64,000 nt of DNA from Ulota crispa (GCA_963920765.1 OY987245.1:12478727-12542726); one strand, 5' to 3'; counted from the first letter of the stretch, positions 24,901 through 37,248 are shown. The notes: generated from the letters alone by a model not told the origin. Program-made: numbers and translations.

Positions 24901-27900
24901 TTTTAACAGTATTATGACAAGTAATGATCATGTATATACAAATAGGCATATTGATTTTTTTAAATTTTTCTCATATTTATCATATTTGTAATGTTTTGAA
25001 ATTTTTGTATTATGCCTTATAATTCAAATTTCTATAGAATTCTACCTATGTTACTTTGATTTGGTTTCAAACTATACCTTGTCACGCAAGTGTTGAAGAA
25101 TCTTAACTTCCACCATAGCTTGTTTGTGAAAACGTCTCTTATTGCAAATTATCTTCACAGCTCGCAATGCTTTGTGTTTGTGATCATTGCATTTGAGCAC
25201 TTGTCCAAAGCTACCTTTTCCAAGAGTTCCTAACACCTCGTATCTATAAGCCACTTGATCATGTTCTTTTGCAATATAATCTCCTCTTTCATCATCATAG
25301 CCTATCACAATCAAATAGAGAAACATCATAATTTTTATGTTATTTTAATGCTTTTCAGCAATGTAGATGGTTATAAATGACAAGAAATGCATTTACCATA
25401 GTTGTTTTCACCAAGAAGATTGGAAGCTTGGATCTTTTGACTTTCAAGGCCAAGAAAGTAGATGTTTGCATATTGAAGAATTTCTTGTTGTTCAAACTTA
25501 GTTAGATGTTGTCCATATTTTTTAAGCATACCTGCACCATTATTTATGTCTAATTTTTGGTTAGTAGAAATTAAATGACACCTATGACAACAACCATCCA
25601 AAACATGCTCATGTTATGAACTACATAATTGTTATTGATTTTGATATAAGAAATACAAATAATAGTCAATCTTCAAGTTTGTTAGCGTCTAATATACATA
25701 ACTTTATAGCACATTTTCAAATTGATTTTTTTTACATAGTTGCAACATTACAATATTATTGATAAAGATAATAAATATTGAAAAGGACAATACTCTCAGG
25801 TGCATTGCATATTTCAAGGTTTGTAGCAGTTGATTTAAGTATTCCATGATTCTGAACATATTATCAAATTTTAATGTTACAATCACTGCAATTATTAGAT
25901 GATGGAAATTAAAAAGCTATATCATTCATTAAGTATAGATTTGCAACTTTTTGCATATTAAAATATTTTGGTCAATAAGATTTAACACAAATACACAAAA
26001 AAGAAGAACTTGATGTACTCACCATTTCACATGTATTAGAAGGAAAAGTCATAGCAGGCCTTTTTGGAGATTTTCTACTTCTTTTTGTATGCACAACTTT
26101 TGGACATGCCTCAATTGGTGCTTGGCCTTTCTAGTATAACAATCCCAAACGCTAATTGGTATATATAATTTTAAAAACTAACATGGTGCATTTTTATTTA
26201 TATACAAAGCAATGCAAAGCCTTGAAACAAGGTGGCTTAGAAACTACAAAATCTTGTAAAGTTTGCAAGAAAACATGATGTCAGTAATGATTAAACAATG
26301 CTTAATATGCAATTCACAAGATTTTTTATTGCAATTACTTCTTGATTGAATATTTAATATTTAATTAAAAGGTACAAAGAGTTTTGTTGCAAGTGAAGAT
26401 ACAAAGTGCATGAGAATTTAGTCTTTTAAATTACTATGAAAAAATATATATTTTTGGATTGCAAACAAATGTCAAATTCCTTGACAAATTCAATAGAAAT
26501 TGAAAAGAAAGCACCAAGAAAATATTTTGAAGTGATTCAAGAAGATGATTCCACAAGCAACACAAAAAAAAGATTTATTTTAGTTAAAATTAGAATAGGC
26601 ATATGCATAATATATTTGAACTAAAATAGATAAAAATAATCTCTAACTTTAAAGCAAGAGAGATGTACTTACAATACAAGGCGTTCTTGAGGTCATTGCA
26701 TAATCAACAAGATTTCCACAAAGCCCTGCAACTCCTATTCTTTAGCTCTAATATGTATCCTTATCCATAGAATTTTCTATACTTTTTTGTCTAAAATATA
26801 TATAAACTACAAAAAAAAGTTTACTAATAGTCAATTGTACAAGAAAACAAAGAACTTAGCTAGTGCAAAAGCAATACCTTTGCTTATAAGTTTTGAAATG
26901 CAATCTCTAACTTTCCAAATATTCTCAAGAAAACTCCGCACAAAAACATCAACTTCATTGCTATACACACCCCAAAACACATTCCCAACAAGGGCACTAG
27001 CCTTTGCTGCAGATTTGAGCATGCTAAATTCTTCAAACAAGTTTGAAGGTACAAGTTTTGCAATTTTTTGAAACAATATGTCTCGAGCCGATTGATAGCC
27101 TACACATTTGATTAAAAAATGGACTATATCTTCAATAACATGACCACAAATGGGACAAGCAACAATTGCCTTTTCTTTAGCTTGAGAATTTAGAGATAAC
27201 AATCCATCTGCCAACTTTTGTTTCAAAGCTCTACCAAGAGAAACTTGCACTCCGTTTTCCTCAAAGAGCAACATTTGACCATGAGGCTTTTTATTAGAGA
27301 ATACAAAAGGTTGTAACTTGTTTGTAGGTGTTTTTGCATCCTCCAACATTGTAGCTGGTTTTTCTTCCAAAAGCTCTACAAACACCCCTCAACACCATAT
27401 ATATTTAATTCCAAAATCAACAACCATGTCATTATAAACTTTTGAAAACACTTATAATCTATAAAAAATTGAATTGCGTTTATGTTGTTATTAAGCATGT
27501 TGAAGTAATTCACATAAGTTAGAGTAAATAAAAACTCATATGATTTAATGATATACTAAACTTGCAATTAATGAGAAATACCTAACGTAATTGGAACCTT
27601 GCATATATCAAGCTTAAGTTCCAATGGACTTGATTTGTTGGTTTTCCTTTTGGAGTTTATTTCTATAGGAGGTGATTGATGTTCATTAATGCTTTGAGGC
27701 TGCCTTTCAACACCATTTATCCATTCTTGGTGCTCGTAAAGTCTATTTGAATTAATAACATCATTAATTGAAGTTTGCCAAGAGTGGCCATTTTCAATAT
27801 CAATAGAATTTTCTCTATATTTGTTTTTGTGCAAATCTATTATACTTGTACATGTTTGTTGCTCATGGACTTTTCTTGAGCTTATATTTGGATCTGCAAA

Positions 27901-29408
27901 GTTTTGACATGCTCTAAGATTCAACTTTGGCGGTCTTATTTGTTGACTTTTTTGTTGCAAATCCTTAGTAATAGGTGTTGCAAGATGCTCTTGAATTTCT
28001 ATGTTTGTACTGAATGGAACTTCATGAACATCGCATGCTTTAAGGTTCACTTTAAGGACTTTTGGTTTATATTGCTTTTGGTTCATATATGCTTTGCTTG
28101 TTGCTAATTGTTGTTCAGGGGCTTCAATTAAACTTTCAATCTTGTCATAAGATTCAACTTCACCTCTAATTAAACAATAAAATTTCAGACATTTCTTTAG
28201 GTATATACAAATTTTTTTTTGTCAAAATGAAATAATAAAAAACTTAGAGGAAATTAAAATTGAAGTAAAAAACTAACATGAAGATGAAATAAATAATTTT
28301 TTAAATTTGTACAACATGCTGAATAAAATTGAGACGTGGAAAGTTGCCTGTTGCATGCTTGGGGCTCGGCTTTCAAAGTTTCTGGACACAACCTTGCTAT
28401 AATGTTCTTCAACTTGAGCTTCAAGTTTGATTCATGCCCGGGTTGGATTAGATCAAAGACGGAAGGAACTTCTCTTGCAGTTTGACAACCTCTAGTACTA
28501 GTCTTGGTTTTCTTCTCAATTTGTTTGTGAGCATGCTTACTATAGAGACCATCTTTGATGTTGCTCTCATGAAGAGAAGAAGATCTTGTAGATTGAAATA
28601 CTGGTTGTTTAGTTCCTTCAATAATATGAGCTCTATTTGTTATATTTTTTACATTATTGTTAGTTGAAACATTTACATCAATTCCTGTAGATGCATCTTT
28701 TTTGTTTGTGGATAGTACTTTCAATTCCTGATTGGCAAGTCCCAAAAGGTTAGGCGCTGTTGTTGCTTTAGCTGTTAGACGTTGGTCATTGTTATCCACC
28801 CTTTGATGGGAGAAATGTAAATCCTTTGGCAAAATCTTCATATTTGCTCGACGGCTTGTAGCTGGTGATTGAATAGGAAGCACAATTTGTTGTGAAGTAG
28901 GTAGAGATGCCATCTTGTTTACCAATGTAACTCCATCATGTTTCCACTTGTTCAAAGTAAATTTTCTCTTACTTTCTGCCAACAATTCAATAGATTTTCT
29001 TTTCAAAGCTTCTTCAGAATTTGTAATAAACCTACTTTTTGGAGACCATCTTGGAGATTTTGAAATCCTTTGCTCATCAATAAGTGCTTTTGAAGTACTT
29101 TCCACAAATGATGAGCTAAAGGTCTTTGTTGATAAGTTCATTGGGACAAATCCACCTTTTGGCAACAAATTGGTTGAATTTTGCGCACCTATTGCAAGCA
29201 AAGCTTTTTCTTCCAAATGACGTTGTACTTTTGCCAAATTAAATATAGATATTGCTTCATGTTTGAGTGTGCTACTACTCCTTGCCCTATCTGTAACTTG
29301 TGAAGCCGTGACACTTCTAATTGGAGATACCACTGATGGTTTGGATGTTTTGGAATGCCATGTTTTTTTGGACCACATTGCCTTCTTACAAGAAACATTG
29401 TTGTTCAT
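21919..29408 (-). CDS. DYRK-family dual-specificity protein kinase with long N-terminal extension
   Basis: Read from the minus strand, exons are about 29408-28313, 28163-27582, 27375-26878, 26725-26673, 26130-26023, 25885-25794 (doubtful), 25531-25397, 25301-25078, 24406-24275, 24092-23912, 23318-23268, 23130-23065, 22373-22257 and 22109-21919. The catalytic half is clear: an accessory segment [14 protein letters not shown], the DYRK-homology box GYDDERGDY, the glycine loop LGKGSFGQV, the lysine in RAVKII, the catalytic loop [14 protein letters not shown], and the activation loop [17 protein letters not shown], whose second tyrosine is autophosphorylated in cis in this family. It then phosphorylates Ser/Thr of substrates. 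Most junctions keep frame; the 28313/28163 and 26023-25531 joins are ambiguous. The last exon reads on to a stop at 21889 ([15 protein letters not shown]), or it may splice onward at 21919. About 1,170 residues. Several introns contain MITEs. Confidence 0.85.
24573..24897. mobile_element. Intronic MITE related to 12727-13048
   Basis: Diverged copy of the element nested at 12727-13048. The left arm contains TTTTATGGGTACCC and the right arm GGATATCTATCAAAA. Both share the middle word AAGTGGCATGCAT. It lies within the kinase intron between the exons at 24406-24275 and 25301-25078. Confidence 0.5.
26878..27375 (-). CDS. Kinase-gene exon resembling the C-terminal end of a LINE reverse transcriptase
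   Basis: This 498-base exon is open throughout and has consensus splice sites: an acceptor TTTGTAG and a donor AAAG followed by GTATTG. Both phases fit the neighbouring exons. Its product contains [18 protein letters not shown], a C-x2-C-x8-H-x4-C knuckle. It is followed by Y..AR, then a helical stretch and [10 protein letters not shown]. That order is what I know from the region after the reverse transcriptase domain of many LINE-type ORF2 proteins. No reverse transcriptase catalytic motif (such as FADD) is present. It may be an exonised fragment within the kinase gene. It may instead be an unrelated zinc-binding segment. Confidence 0.5.
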
Positions 29409-29459
29409 TAAGATGCAACAAAGGCTCTCACTAGCTAAAACCACATTTTTGTAAATCAT

Positions 29460-30480
29460 AGAAGGTTTTTCATGTACATTTTTGGAATTTTTTAAATTTC
29501 AAAAGACTAAAAAAACTCCATATTAGTAGTGCAAATGGATGCATATTTTGATGCAAGAATTCTAATTGTATCCTTTAGCTCAAAGATAATGGATTTTTTT
29601 AATGTTGATAGAAATTAGCTAACAATGATAAGTTACATAAATTTTCTTAGTGAATTTTTTCTACAAAAACTCCTTAACTTTGTGTCTGCATTGAAATTTT
29701 GTATAAACCCTAGATGACATTAAAAAAAACAAACAAACTCAATGTACTTATCATAATTCAATCATTCAAAAACATCTTGTTTATTAAAAAAAGTTCAAAT
29801 TTGTGCACCTCAAACAAACATCATCATTTCAATCAACAAGCTTTTTAGACAACATTGTCAATTGTTCAAAAACCTTGAAGTAGAAGATAGCACAAAAGAA
29901 GCTAAAAGAGTAGAGCTTAAATAATTAGTGAAGGTGAAGAGTTCACAAGAAAGGGTGTGAGGCAAAAAAGAAGCTATTATGACAATGTAAATAGGAAAGA
30001 AAAATAGAGAATTAAAGAGTCAAATGGTTAGTTAAGAGAAATCTATAAACCTTAATAATATTGCTCTCTCTCTATATACCACCACTAATTGCACACCATA
30101 ATTTGTGACAATAACACTTTTATCCTTTCAAGTATCCTTTATTAAGAACACCTTGATTGATTGAAATCTTATAGATTACAAAATCTCCTTTCATAAAATA
30201 TAATAAAAAATTTGCAAAAAATTGTCAAGAAACTAATAAAATTTTCACAACCATGTGAAAATTTCCAAATACATAGTTTAACAACCTCAAACATAGTCTC
30301 AATACTACCTTTTTTATTTTTATTTTTATGGAAACCGTTAAAATTGTAGTCTTGCTTTACCATTATCAAAAATAATGTTCTAATTATACATTCTAAAATT
30401 TAAACTCCTTCTAAATGCCAAATTGTTTTAGAAACTTAACAACAAACTTATTAAGAAATAGTTGTTATTTAAACATATTA
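29460..30480. other. Intergenic region between the kinase and eIF1A genes
   Basis: An AT-rich stretch with no supported ORF. It should hold the minus-strand promoter of the kinase gene on its left side. A CT-rich tract lies near 30061-30072. Confidence 0.4.
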
Positions 30481-30876
30481 CAAATCAACAATAAAAATTA
30501 AATTCTCTAGACTCATAACCTAATTGTCTCACAACAAGGTTTGCAAACCGTGAGAGATCATGCTCTTCCTCTTCAAAAAAAACCATGAAACATTAAGCCT
30601 TGCACCTGAAGTTTGTTACACTCTTTGTGTAGTCAGAATGGTGAAGAGGAGGATGGGTGACCAAGCATCGTACAAATCAACGATGAATATTAAATTCTCT
30701 AAACTTATAACCTAATGGCCTCAAAACAAGGTTTGCAAACCATGAAAGATCATGCTCTACCTCTTCACTAAAAACCATGAAACATCAAACCTTGCACCTC
30801 AAGTTTGTTACACTGTTTGTGTAGAATCTGTTAGTACGATAGTAGAATGGTGAAGAGGAGGATGGGTGACCAAGCC
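30481..30876. repeat. 192-bp tandem duplication upstream of eIF1A
   Basis: Copy 1 starts at 30481 with CAAATCAACAATAAAAATTA and copy 2 at 30673 with CAAATCAACGATGAATATTA. They align end to end through ACAAGGTTTGCAAACC, ATCATGCTCT and GGTGAAGAGGAGGATGGGTG. Copy 2 has an extra stretch of about 17 bases near 30825. The second copy ends about 260 bases before the eIF1A start codon, so the duplication includes probable promoter sequence. Confidence 0.8.
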
Positions 30877-31137
30877 ATAGAATCGGTCACCGGTGCCCGT
30901 GGTACCTATTGGCGAGGAAAGGGCGCGGTAACGGGGCACACATTGCGCGGACACCGGTATCTGCGTGGTGGCGTCTTTCTTGCTGCGAACCCTTGTGGTT
31001 CCTCTGCTCCGCCATAGCCACGAGCATCGTCTCGTTTGGAGCTGCGCTTTGTTGTTTTCGACTTTTGTCCACCAGAGGCACCATCGAGACCTTCTCTTTT
31101 CATTTACCGACGTTTTGTGTGATCGCAATTTGCGAAG

Positions 31138-31575
31138 ATGCCGAAGAATAAGGGAAAGGGAGGGAAGAACCGGAAGAGAGGAAAGAACGAGGCGGAGGAC
31201 GAGAAGCGGGAGCTCGTGTTCAAGGAAGACGGACAGGAGTACGCGCAGGTGTTGAGGATGCTCGGAAACGGGCGGTGCGAAGCGCTCTGCATCGATGGCA
31301 CCAAGCGGCTCTGCCACATCCGAGGGAAGATGCACAAGAAGGTATGGATTGCGTCGGGCGATATCATTCTGGTCGGTCTCCGCGATTACCAAGACGACAA
31401 GGCGGACGTGATTCTTAAGTACCAGCCTGATGAGGCCAGGCTCCTGAAGGCGTACGGTGAGCTTCCCGAGAACGTGCGTCTCAACGAAGGTATTGCCGGC
31501 GGCATGGACGACGAGGAAGACGGTGGCGGTGACGACTATGTGGAATTCGAGGACGAAGACATCGACAGGATATGA
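31138..31575 (+). CDS. eIF1A: Eukaryotic translation initiation factor 1A (eIF1A)
   Basis: The single-exon ORF encodes 145 residues, the usual length for plant eIF1A. It has the basic N-terminal tail [16 protein letters not shown], then the S1-like OB fold with [30 protein letters not shown] and [18 protein letters not shown], then a helical segment with [10 protein letters not shown], and the acidic C-terminal tail ending FEDEDIDRI. In the cytosol it binds the A site of the 40S subunit, promotes scanning with eIF1 and recruits eIF5B through its last residues (the DIDRI end fits this). The start codon context GAAGATGCC, the invariant [10 protein letters not shown] start and the lack of an earlier in-frame ATG support this start. 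The coding region is GC-rich compared with its flanks. No intron interrupts the CDS. Confidence 0.97.
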   Translation: MPKNKGKGGKNRKRGKNEAEDEKRELVFKEDGQEYAQVLRMLGNGRCEALCIDGTKRLCHIRGKMHKKVWIASGDIILVGLRDYQDDKADVILKYQPDEARLLKAYGELPENVRLNEGIAGGMDDEEDGGGDDYVEFEDEDIDRI

Positions 31576-32428
31576 TGGACACCGTCCGCGCTCGTCTACT
31601 CGTACTACCTGAGGTGCAAACCCTAAATATCTTGTGATTACGATGAACCTTTTGTACGCAAATCGCCAAGATGTCTTGGTTTTTTTGTGATAGGCACTTT
31701 ATTTTGTGCATTATGTTCTCCCACTAAGCAAAGGTGTGGAGAGAGATGGAGTGGAAGTGCAAGCTTGTCATTCTTATGAAACTTGGCAGGTGTAGCTTAC
31801 CATATGAAGTCTATATCACCATTTGGTTGAGTGTTTTGTTTTTGTAGAAGAAGTTATATGCCTGAATCATGTTGTAAGACATTCCCCGGACTTTCCTTTA
31901 CCTGGAAAATTGAATTTCAGTGTGCATATTTCATGTTTTGCGTCAAGTCGGACACTTTTTTCTGACGTGTTGGTATCGTTCACTCTGCTTAGGGTTTCTT
32001 TCCATATTTGTTCGCATTTCAGACCCTCTGAACAGCTGTTGCTATCGTTTGAGACAGTCACATAGTGTGTTTCGTATCATGCATACTTCGTTTGGATTCA
32101 GCAGGTTTCTTCTTATTCCAAGTTTTGTCATGTTCTAGCAGCCAGCGGTTTGGAATCATCTTGCATTTGTAGTAAAGAATAAGTTTGAGTTAAACTAAGC
32201 TCATCATTGTATTGCATGTCTGCTTTTTTGCTTATCGTTCGTTAGCAGACATCTGAACTTATTGTCTCATTAATGTAAACCTGGAGTGTTTTCTTGTGAC
32301 TAGCTGATGGCTTAGCTTAGAAGTGTGGAATGTGGATGTGACTTCTGATGAAATTTCTGTGGAGATTTAGTGACATCTCGTGGCTTGCGTACATGATACT
32401 GTATATTGCTTGTGGAGATACATGAGTA
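31576..32428. other. 3' region of eIF1A, no further gene
   Basis: The sequence after the stop codon is TG-rich and probably holds the 3' untranslated region and polyadenylation site. No other coding region is supported. Confidence 0.4.
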
Positions 32429-32694
32429 AGGTATGTGCTCTAATTTAATTCGGTGCACTTCTAGGAATGGTGACACACTGTTCCTTCAAATATCTATTAC
32501 TGTCATTGATGAGTTAAGTGGGCTTAGCAAGGTTAACCTGCTAAGCCCACCTAACTCGTAATAGATATTTGAAGGAACAATGTTAGCCATTCCTAGAAGT
32601 GCACCATTTTAGAGCACCGCACCTAGTAATAGATATTTGAAGGAACAATGTTAGCCATGCATAGAAGTGCACCATTTTAGAGCACCGCACCTAG
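32429..32694. mobile_element. Foldback MITE whose right arm is tandemly duplicated
   Basis: The left arm (GGTGCACTTCTAGGAATGG, then TTCCTTCAAATATCTATTAC) pairs with an inverted right arm. The centre is a hairpin of AAGTGGGCTTAGCA and TGCTAAGCCCACCT. The right arm occurs twice in direct orientation with a 68-bp period (32559-32626 and 32627-32694), differing by few bases. Confidence 0.7.
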
Positions 32695-33140
32695 TAGCAG
32701 GTCTTGCTCAATTGCGACTAATTTTTTGCAGGCTGCCACTGAGGTCCTTGTTGACAAACATGAGTCAAACCTGGATACTTGCTATTCAACATCTTTACTC
32801 AGTATATTTTCATGGAATCTAGCAGAGATTAGAAGTAGGACTCATTCTGCGAAACAATACTGATTAAGTGCAAATCAAGTTTGAAAATAGATTTGTGGAG
32901 CGGGCAATAAATTGGTGGTACAGATTGGCGAAATCTGAAGAGTTGGATTAGGACTTTGTAGCACCCTCACAAGGTGATTCTTACATGACAATACCTCCAT
33001 GAGGAAGACGGGTAATTCAAAGTATAGTGTCCCTAGCAAGTGCTTACAGTAAACAACCCCTTACGCCGTCTCTTGAATGTACTATGCATGCAAGATGTAA
33101 GATAGCTTCAAGGGTTTGAATCAGCATCTAAACATGGTTC

Positions 33141-33573
33141 ACCCCCTTTTTGATATTGCCACCCCCTTTTTGATATTGCCACCCCCTTTTTGATATTGCC
33201 ACCCCCCTTTTTGATATTGCCACCCCCTCTTTTAGCATTGTTCAATTCTTAATTGTTTTTGGAGACAATTTTTTTTTAAACTTCAAATTAAATATGTATC
33301 AAACCAAGTGATTTTTTGTTGATGTTTTTTAAAATGATAAACTACAATAAAAAAAATTGATAAGAAAAAATAGTAGAGTGTTGTCTTTTCTTATCAAAAA
33401 ATTTGATTACAGTTTATCATTTTGAAAAACACCAACAAAAAATCACTTTGTTTGACACATACTTAACTCTACTTTTTTCCCCAAAAATGACTAAACATTG
33501 AACAATATTGAAAAAGAAGAGTGTGGCACAGTGGCAGTATCAAAAAGGGGGGTGGCAGTATCAAGGCCCTTTA
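33141..33573. mobile_element. Inverted-repeat element with tandemly repeated 20-bp ends
   Basis: The left end has about five tandem units of ACCCCCTTTTTGATATTGCC (33141-33231, one unit with an extra C). The right end carries about two inverted units (TGGCAGTATCAAAAAGGGG, 33533-33573). The inner arms also pair, for example GTGATTTTTTGTTGATG with its complement near 33435. It is non-coding. The target duplication was not resolved. Confidence 0.65.
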
Positions 33574-34023
33574 AATGAGGTTAGGTTTTTAAATACTCAC
33601 ACTGCGTGATTAATATCTTGAGATATGAAGCTTTGTAAAGATGAATTGTAAACAGATTTTGAGGATTAAGTTGGAATTGCATAACACTATTTTAGCATGT
33701 CAAGCTTTTTCTTCACAGTAAATGACGTGAGGTGAAATATCTTGTTAAATTTAGAAGTTCAATACTTCTACAAATAGGTGAAGAGGGAAAGAAAAACTGC
33801 CATCATGCATCCGAGGCAATTTTTTCCAAAGAAGGAGCCTAGATGCAATGAAGTAGTGTAGGAAAACAGACATCAGTGCAAAGGGTATTCTTCACAACTC
33901 TCCTTCGTGGTGTTGTTTTTTATGTTTTTTCCAATACTGAAACTAAAGTCACCTATTGACAATTCCAGAGTAAAATATGTTGCAAAGTGATTTGTAGTTG
34001 CATCTAGTGAGCCATATGAATAA

Positions 34024-35303
34024 TAGGGGGTTCAAATATGGCATTCCGCACCAAAATTGTTCAATTGAATAAGATTCGTGAAAAACTTGGCCAAGTCACT
34101 CTGTGAACAAGCCATGATGGCCTCTTGGGGGTTGTGACTGCATATTAGGGGGTTTCAAATATGTCGTTTACTAGTAATTTTGTTCAGGTGAATGAAATTG
34201 GTGAACAAGTTAGTCAAGCCATCGTACATGTCCTCGCAATCACCCATTCAAATATCCAAATTGTAGTGAACTACTTACCACCCTTTCAACTTTGCCCACA
34301 ATCACCAATCTTGTACGGATCCCTTGAACTCCACCATCGTTGCTTCTAATCTGGAACCCTTTGTCTCCACAATTGTCCGCTTCTAATCAAGATCTCTTCA
34401 GCTTCACCATTGTTGCTTCTCGTGCATTGCGATTCCTTGAATGATCTTGACTTGGCAATCAACTCTGCATCCAAACTATCTAAAGGCGTAGAGCGAGAGC
34501 CAGAGGTGTGAAGTGAGAGCCCAGAGGCAAGCAACAACACAAACAGGCACTCGAGCAACACGAACATGAGTAGAGCTAGCGAGAGAGGCAAGGAGGGAGA
34601 GGCTTCACGTCGTTCACGCGTGAACGAGCCATGAGGACCTCCTGGGTGGTTCACTTTTGTGACTTCATGTTCACCAATGAACGAAAACTCGTCATGACCA
34701 TTCGTTCACCTTTTTTTTGAGATATCTGAAACCCCCTAGGGGGTTTCAAATATGCAGTTCATCACCAATTTTGTTCACATGAATGAAATTGGTGAACAAC
34801 TTAGTGAAGCCACTGTTCATGTCATCTTGTTCACACATTCAAATATCCACATTTTAGTGAACTACAGACCACCCCTTCAACTTTGCCTAGAATCACCAAT
34901 CTTGTAAGCTAATCTAGATCCCTTGAGCTCCACCATTGCCGCTTCTAATCCAAGTCCCCTTAGCTTGAACCTTTGAGTAATTGTAACCTGGCAGTGTGGA
35001 GCGAGAGCGAGAGGTTGGAAGCAAGAGCAAGAGCTAGAGGCGGGGAGCCATAGGTGTGGGAGCGGCAAAACAAGAGCGAGAGGGAAAGGCGGGGGGAGCG
35101 ACAAGGATGGGTGCAGGAGCAGCAACATGAACGAGAGGGAGAGGCTTCACGCCTTCACGTCATTCACCAAAGTGAACCATGCATGAGGACTTGCTGGAGG
35201 TCCTCATGGGTGGTTCACTTTGGTGACTTCATGTTCACCTATGAACAAAAACTAGTTCCCAACCACTTGTTCATCGTTTTTTTGAGAGATCTAAAACCTC
35301 CTA
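34024..35303. mobile_element. Head-to-tail array of TA-flanked MITEs
   Basis: Two full copies lie side by side: about 34149-34736 and 34739-35301. Each begins GGGGGTTTCAAATATG and ends with its complement near GAAACCCCC, and they share one TA at the junction (CCCCCTAGGGGG). A third, partial left end (GGGGGTTCAAATATGG) lies just before at about 34026. The interiors carry repeated GGTGAAC/GTTCACC words and a purine-rich GAGCGAGAGC tract. TA flanks suggest a Tc1/mariner-type (Stowaway-like) family. Confidence 0.65.
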
Positions 35304-37011
35304 TTCACTGGTGAATGACCACTTGTTCACTACTTATTTGAGACTAGTATACAAGCACATGCTTTTTGCAAATTGGACATGTATGGGTAATGCAATGTTC
35401 AACTTTACAAAATCAAATCAACTGGTCTACAATGTAATCTTTATGTACTTTACAAAAATTAATTATTTCACAACTGATTTAAAATCTAATCTCAATGCAC
35501 CATCATTTGTTCTTTTTATACAACCAAAAATAATAATTGCCTTTGTTACAGCAAGTAGTTTGATAAGGCAGTCCATGGTTTAAAGTCAAGAGCATCAACA
35601 AGAAAGGATGAGAGCATCATCAAGGTATATTAACCAGGACCACATTAAATCCTTGCAAACCAGGTGAGGATGAGGAAATTCTACCTCGCAGATTATGTTT
35701 TCAGACTTTGTTCTTAAGCTGTAAGTATACATACATTGATTGAAAAAAGTTTAAAATGCTTTCAAACTGTTAGCTGAATTAGAAACTAGAGAACGTGCGT
35801 ATTTTGATTTTTCAGTAACAAAGCTCTCGACATTGTCACAACCTCTTCTTCATAACCTATATATGCCTTCCTCCAAAAAGGAGAGTCCTTCCAGTTGTTC
35901 TCATTCTAGTTGTTACCTCGTAAATTATTGACTTTAGAGTGCACTGCATGAGAGGATGCTTTGCATCAACAGAAAGATACCATGAATTGCATCAATAGAA
36001 AGATACCATGAAGAAGTTTTGCACCGCTATAGAAACAAAGCCATTGAAAGCAATATTTGTGGCATCAAAAACGTGGTGCTTTTATAGTTGAAGTGGATTT
36101 TCTTAGTTTTGATGCATTTGGTGTTTCTTCTTTTGCCAATAATAAGACTACTTGAGAAAAAGATCAACCACTTCGTATGAAGGAAGCCCAAGGATTTGTA
36201 TAAAGGAAGCTCAACAACTTTGATGCTAGGTTTCCTAGGGATTGTTGACTTTCCATAATCCAAAAGTTCTAAAAGGTTCTAGAAAAGGACACAGAGTGAG
36301 TGCCTCCCACTTAGTAGTATAGATATTTGAACCCCTATTATGAACACAACAAAACAAGTAGCTATGAGGTTTTCTCCTTGTAGCTTTGGCTTGGTTTTTG
36401 GATGAAATAATTGCCAAGGCAGTTTCTCTCATTGCAAAGCATTCTTCCTTACAATCTAGAGCTAATAAACAAAATCTAGATGGCAAACATATATTCAATT
36501 GAAGTATGGTCAATACTTATTGTAAAATGTTCAACATTAAATAATTGAAATTAGTGCATGAATTTAAAACAAAACTAAATCTCAATGATTGATTCTTACC
36601 TCTTATAACTTTTGCATGTAATATGTAAATAGTATTCTTGGATTGCACCTTAGCTGAAAAAGACTATGTTAGTATCAATAAAAAGATAAACCTTAATGAC
36701 AGATAATCATGACTATAACTTTTCTCAAATTCATCCAAACTTCTTAAACATCATCTTTGTGCAAAGTAACATGATAAAGAGTTAAAAAGTGATGACAAAG
36801 GTATATTGAGATCCCGTCTTGTGCATCATCCAATATTAGCAAGTTGCCTAGAGCATTCCATGCAAATATACCCAAACCCAAAAATGGAGCTTATTTGTGG
36901 TGGCAAGATTATACTCAACAAGAATCTGAATTCCATTTTGAGTTTTAAAACAAGGGTAATTTATCAAAGATGTTATGCTTAGGTAGTCCAAATGATTGAG
37001 CCATTACATAC
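35304..37011. other. Gene-free region
   Basis: No gene is supported. A short direct repeat of GAAAGATACCATGAA lies at about 35970-36012. Several short ORFs show no family features. Confidence 0.4.
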
Positions 37012-37248
37012 TACTCCCTCTGTCCCAATATAAAACTCCAAATCAGGCATAGTTCTTGTCCCACTAAAAAGCTCCTTTTTGTTAATTTCAATTGTTGAGA
37101 AAGTGTTTGTCATGTCCAATGATCTCATGGGGGCAAGTTAAGCAATTAGAGAGCACTCCTCTCTTGACAAGCTTGGCCTTGCCCATATGAGGTACCATTG
37201 TTGCTACTAATCTTTAAATCATCAATAATGAGGAGCTAGCAACATGTA

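Noticed and set aside
27568-28165. Exon 28163-27582 as a separate gene.
   Set aside because: It has consensus splice sites on both sides and its end phase fits the next exon of the kinase gene, so it is better read as an internal exon.
30808-31392. Minus-strand ORF of 194 codons across eIF1A.
   Set aside because: It is an antisense shadow of the eIF1A coding region and its upstream sequence.
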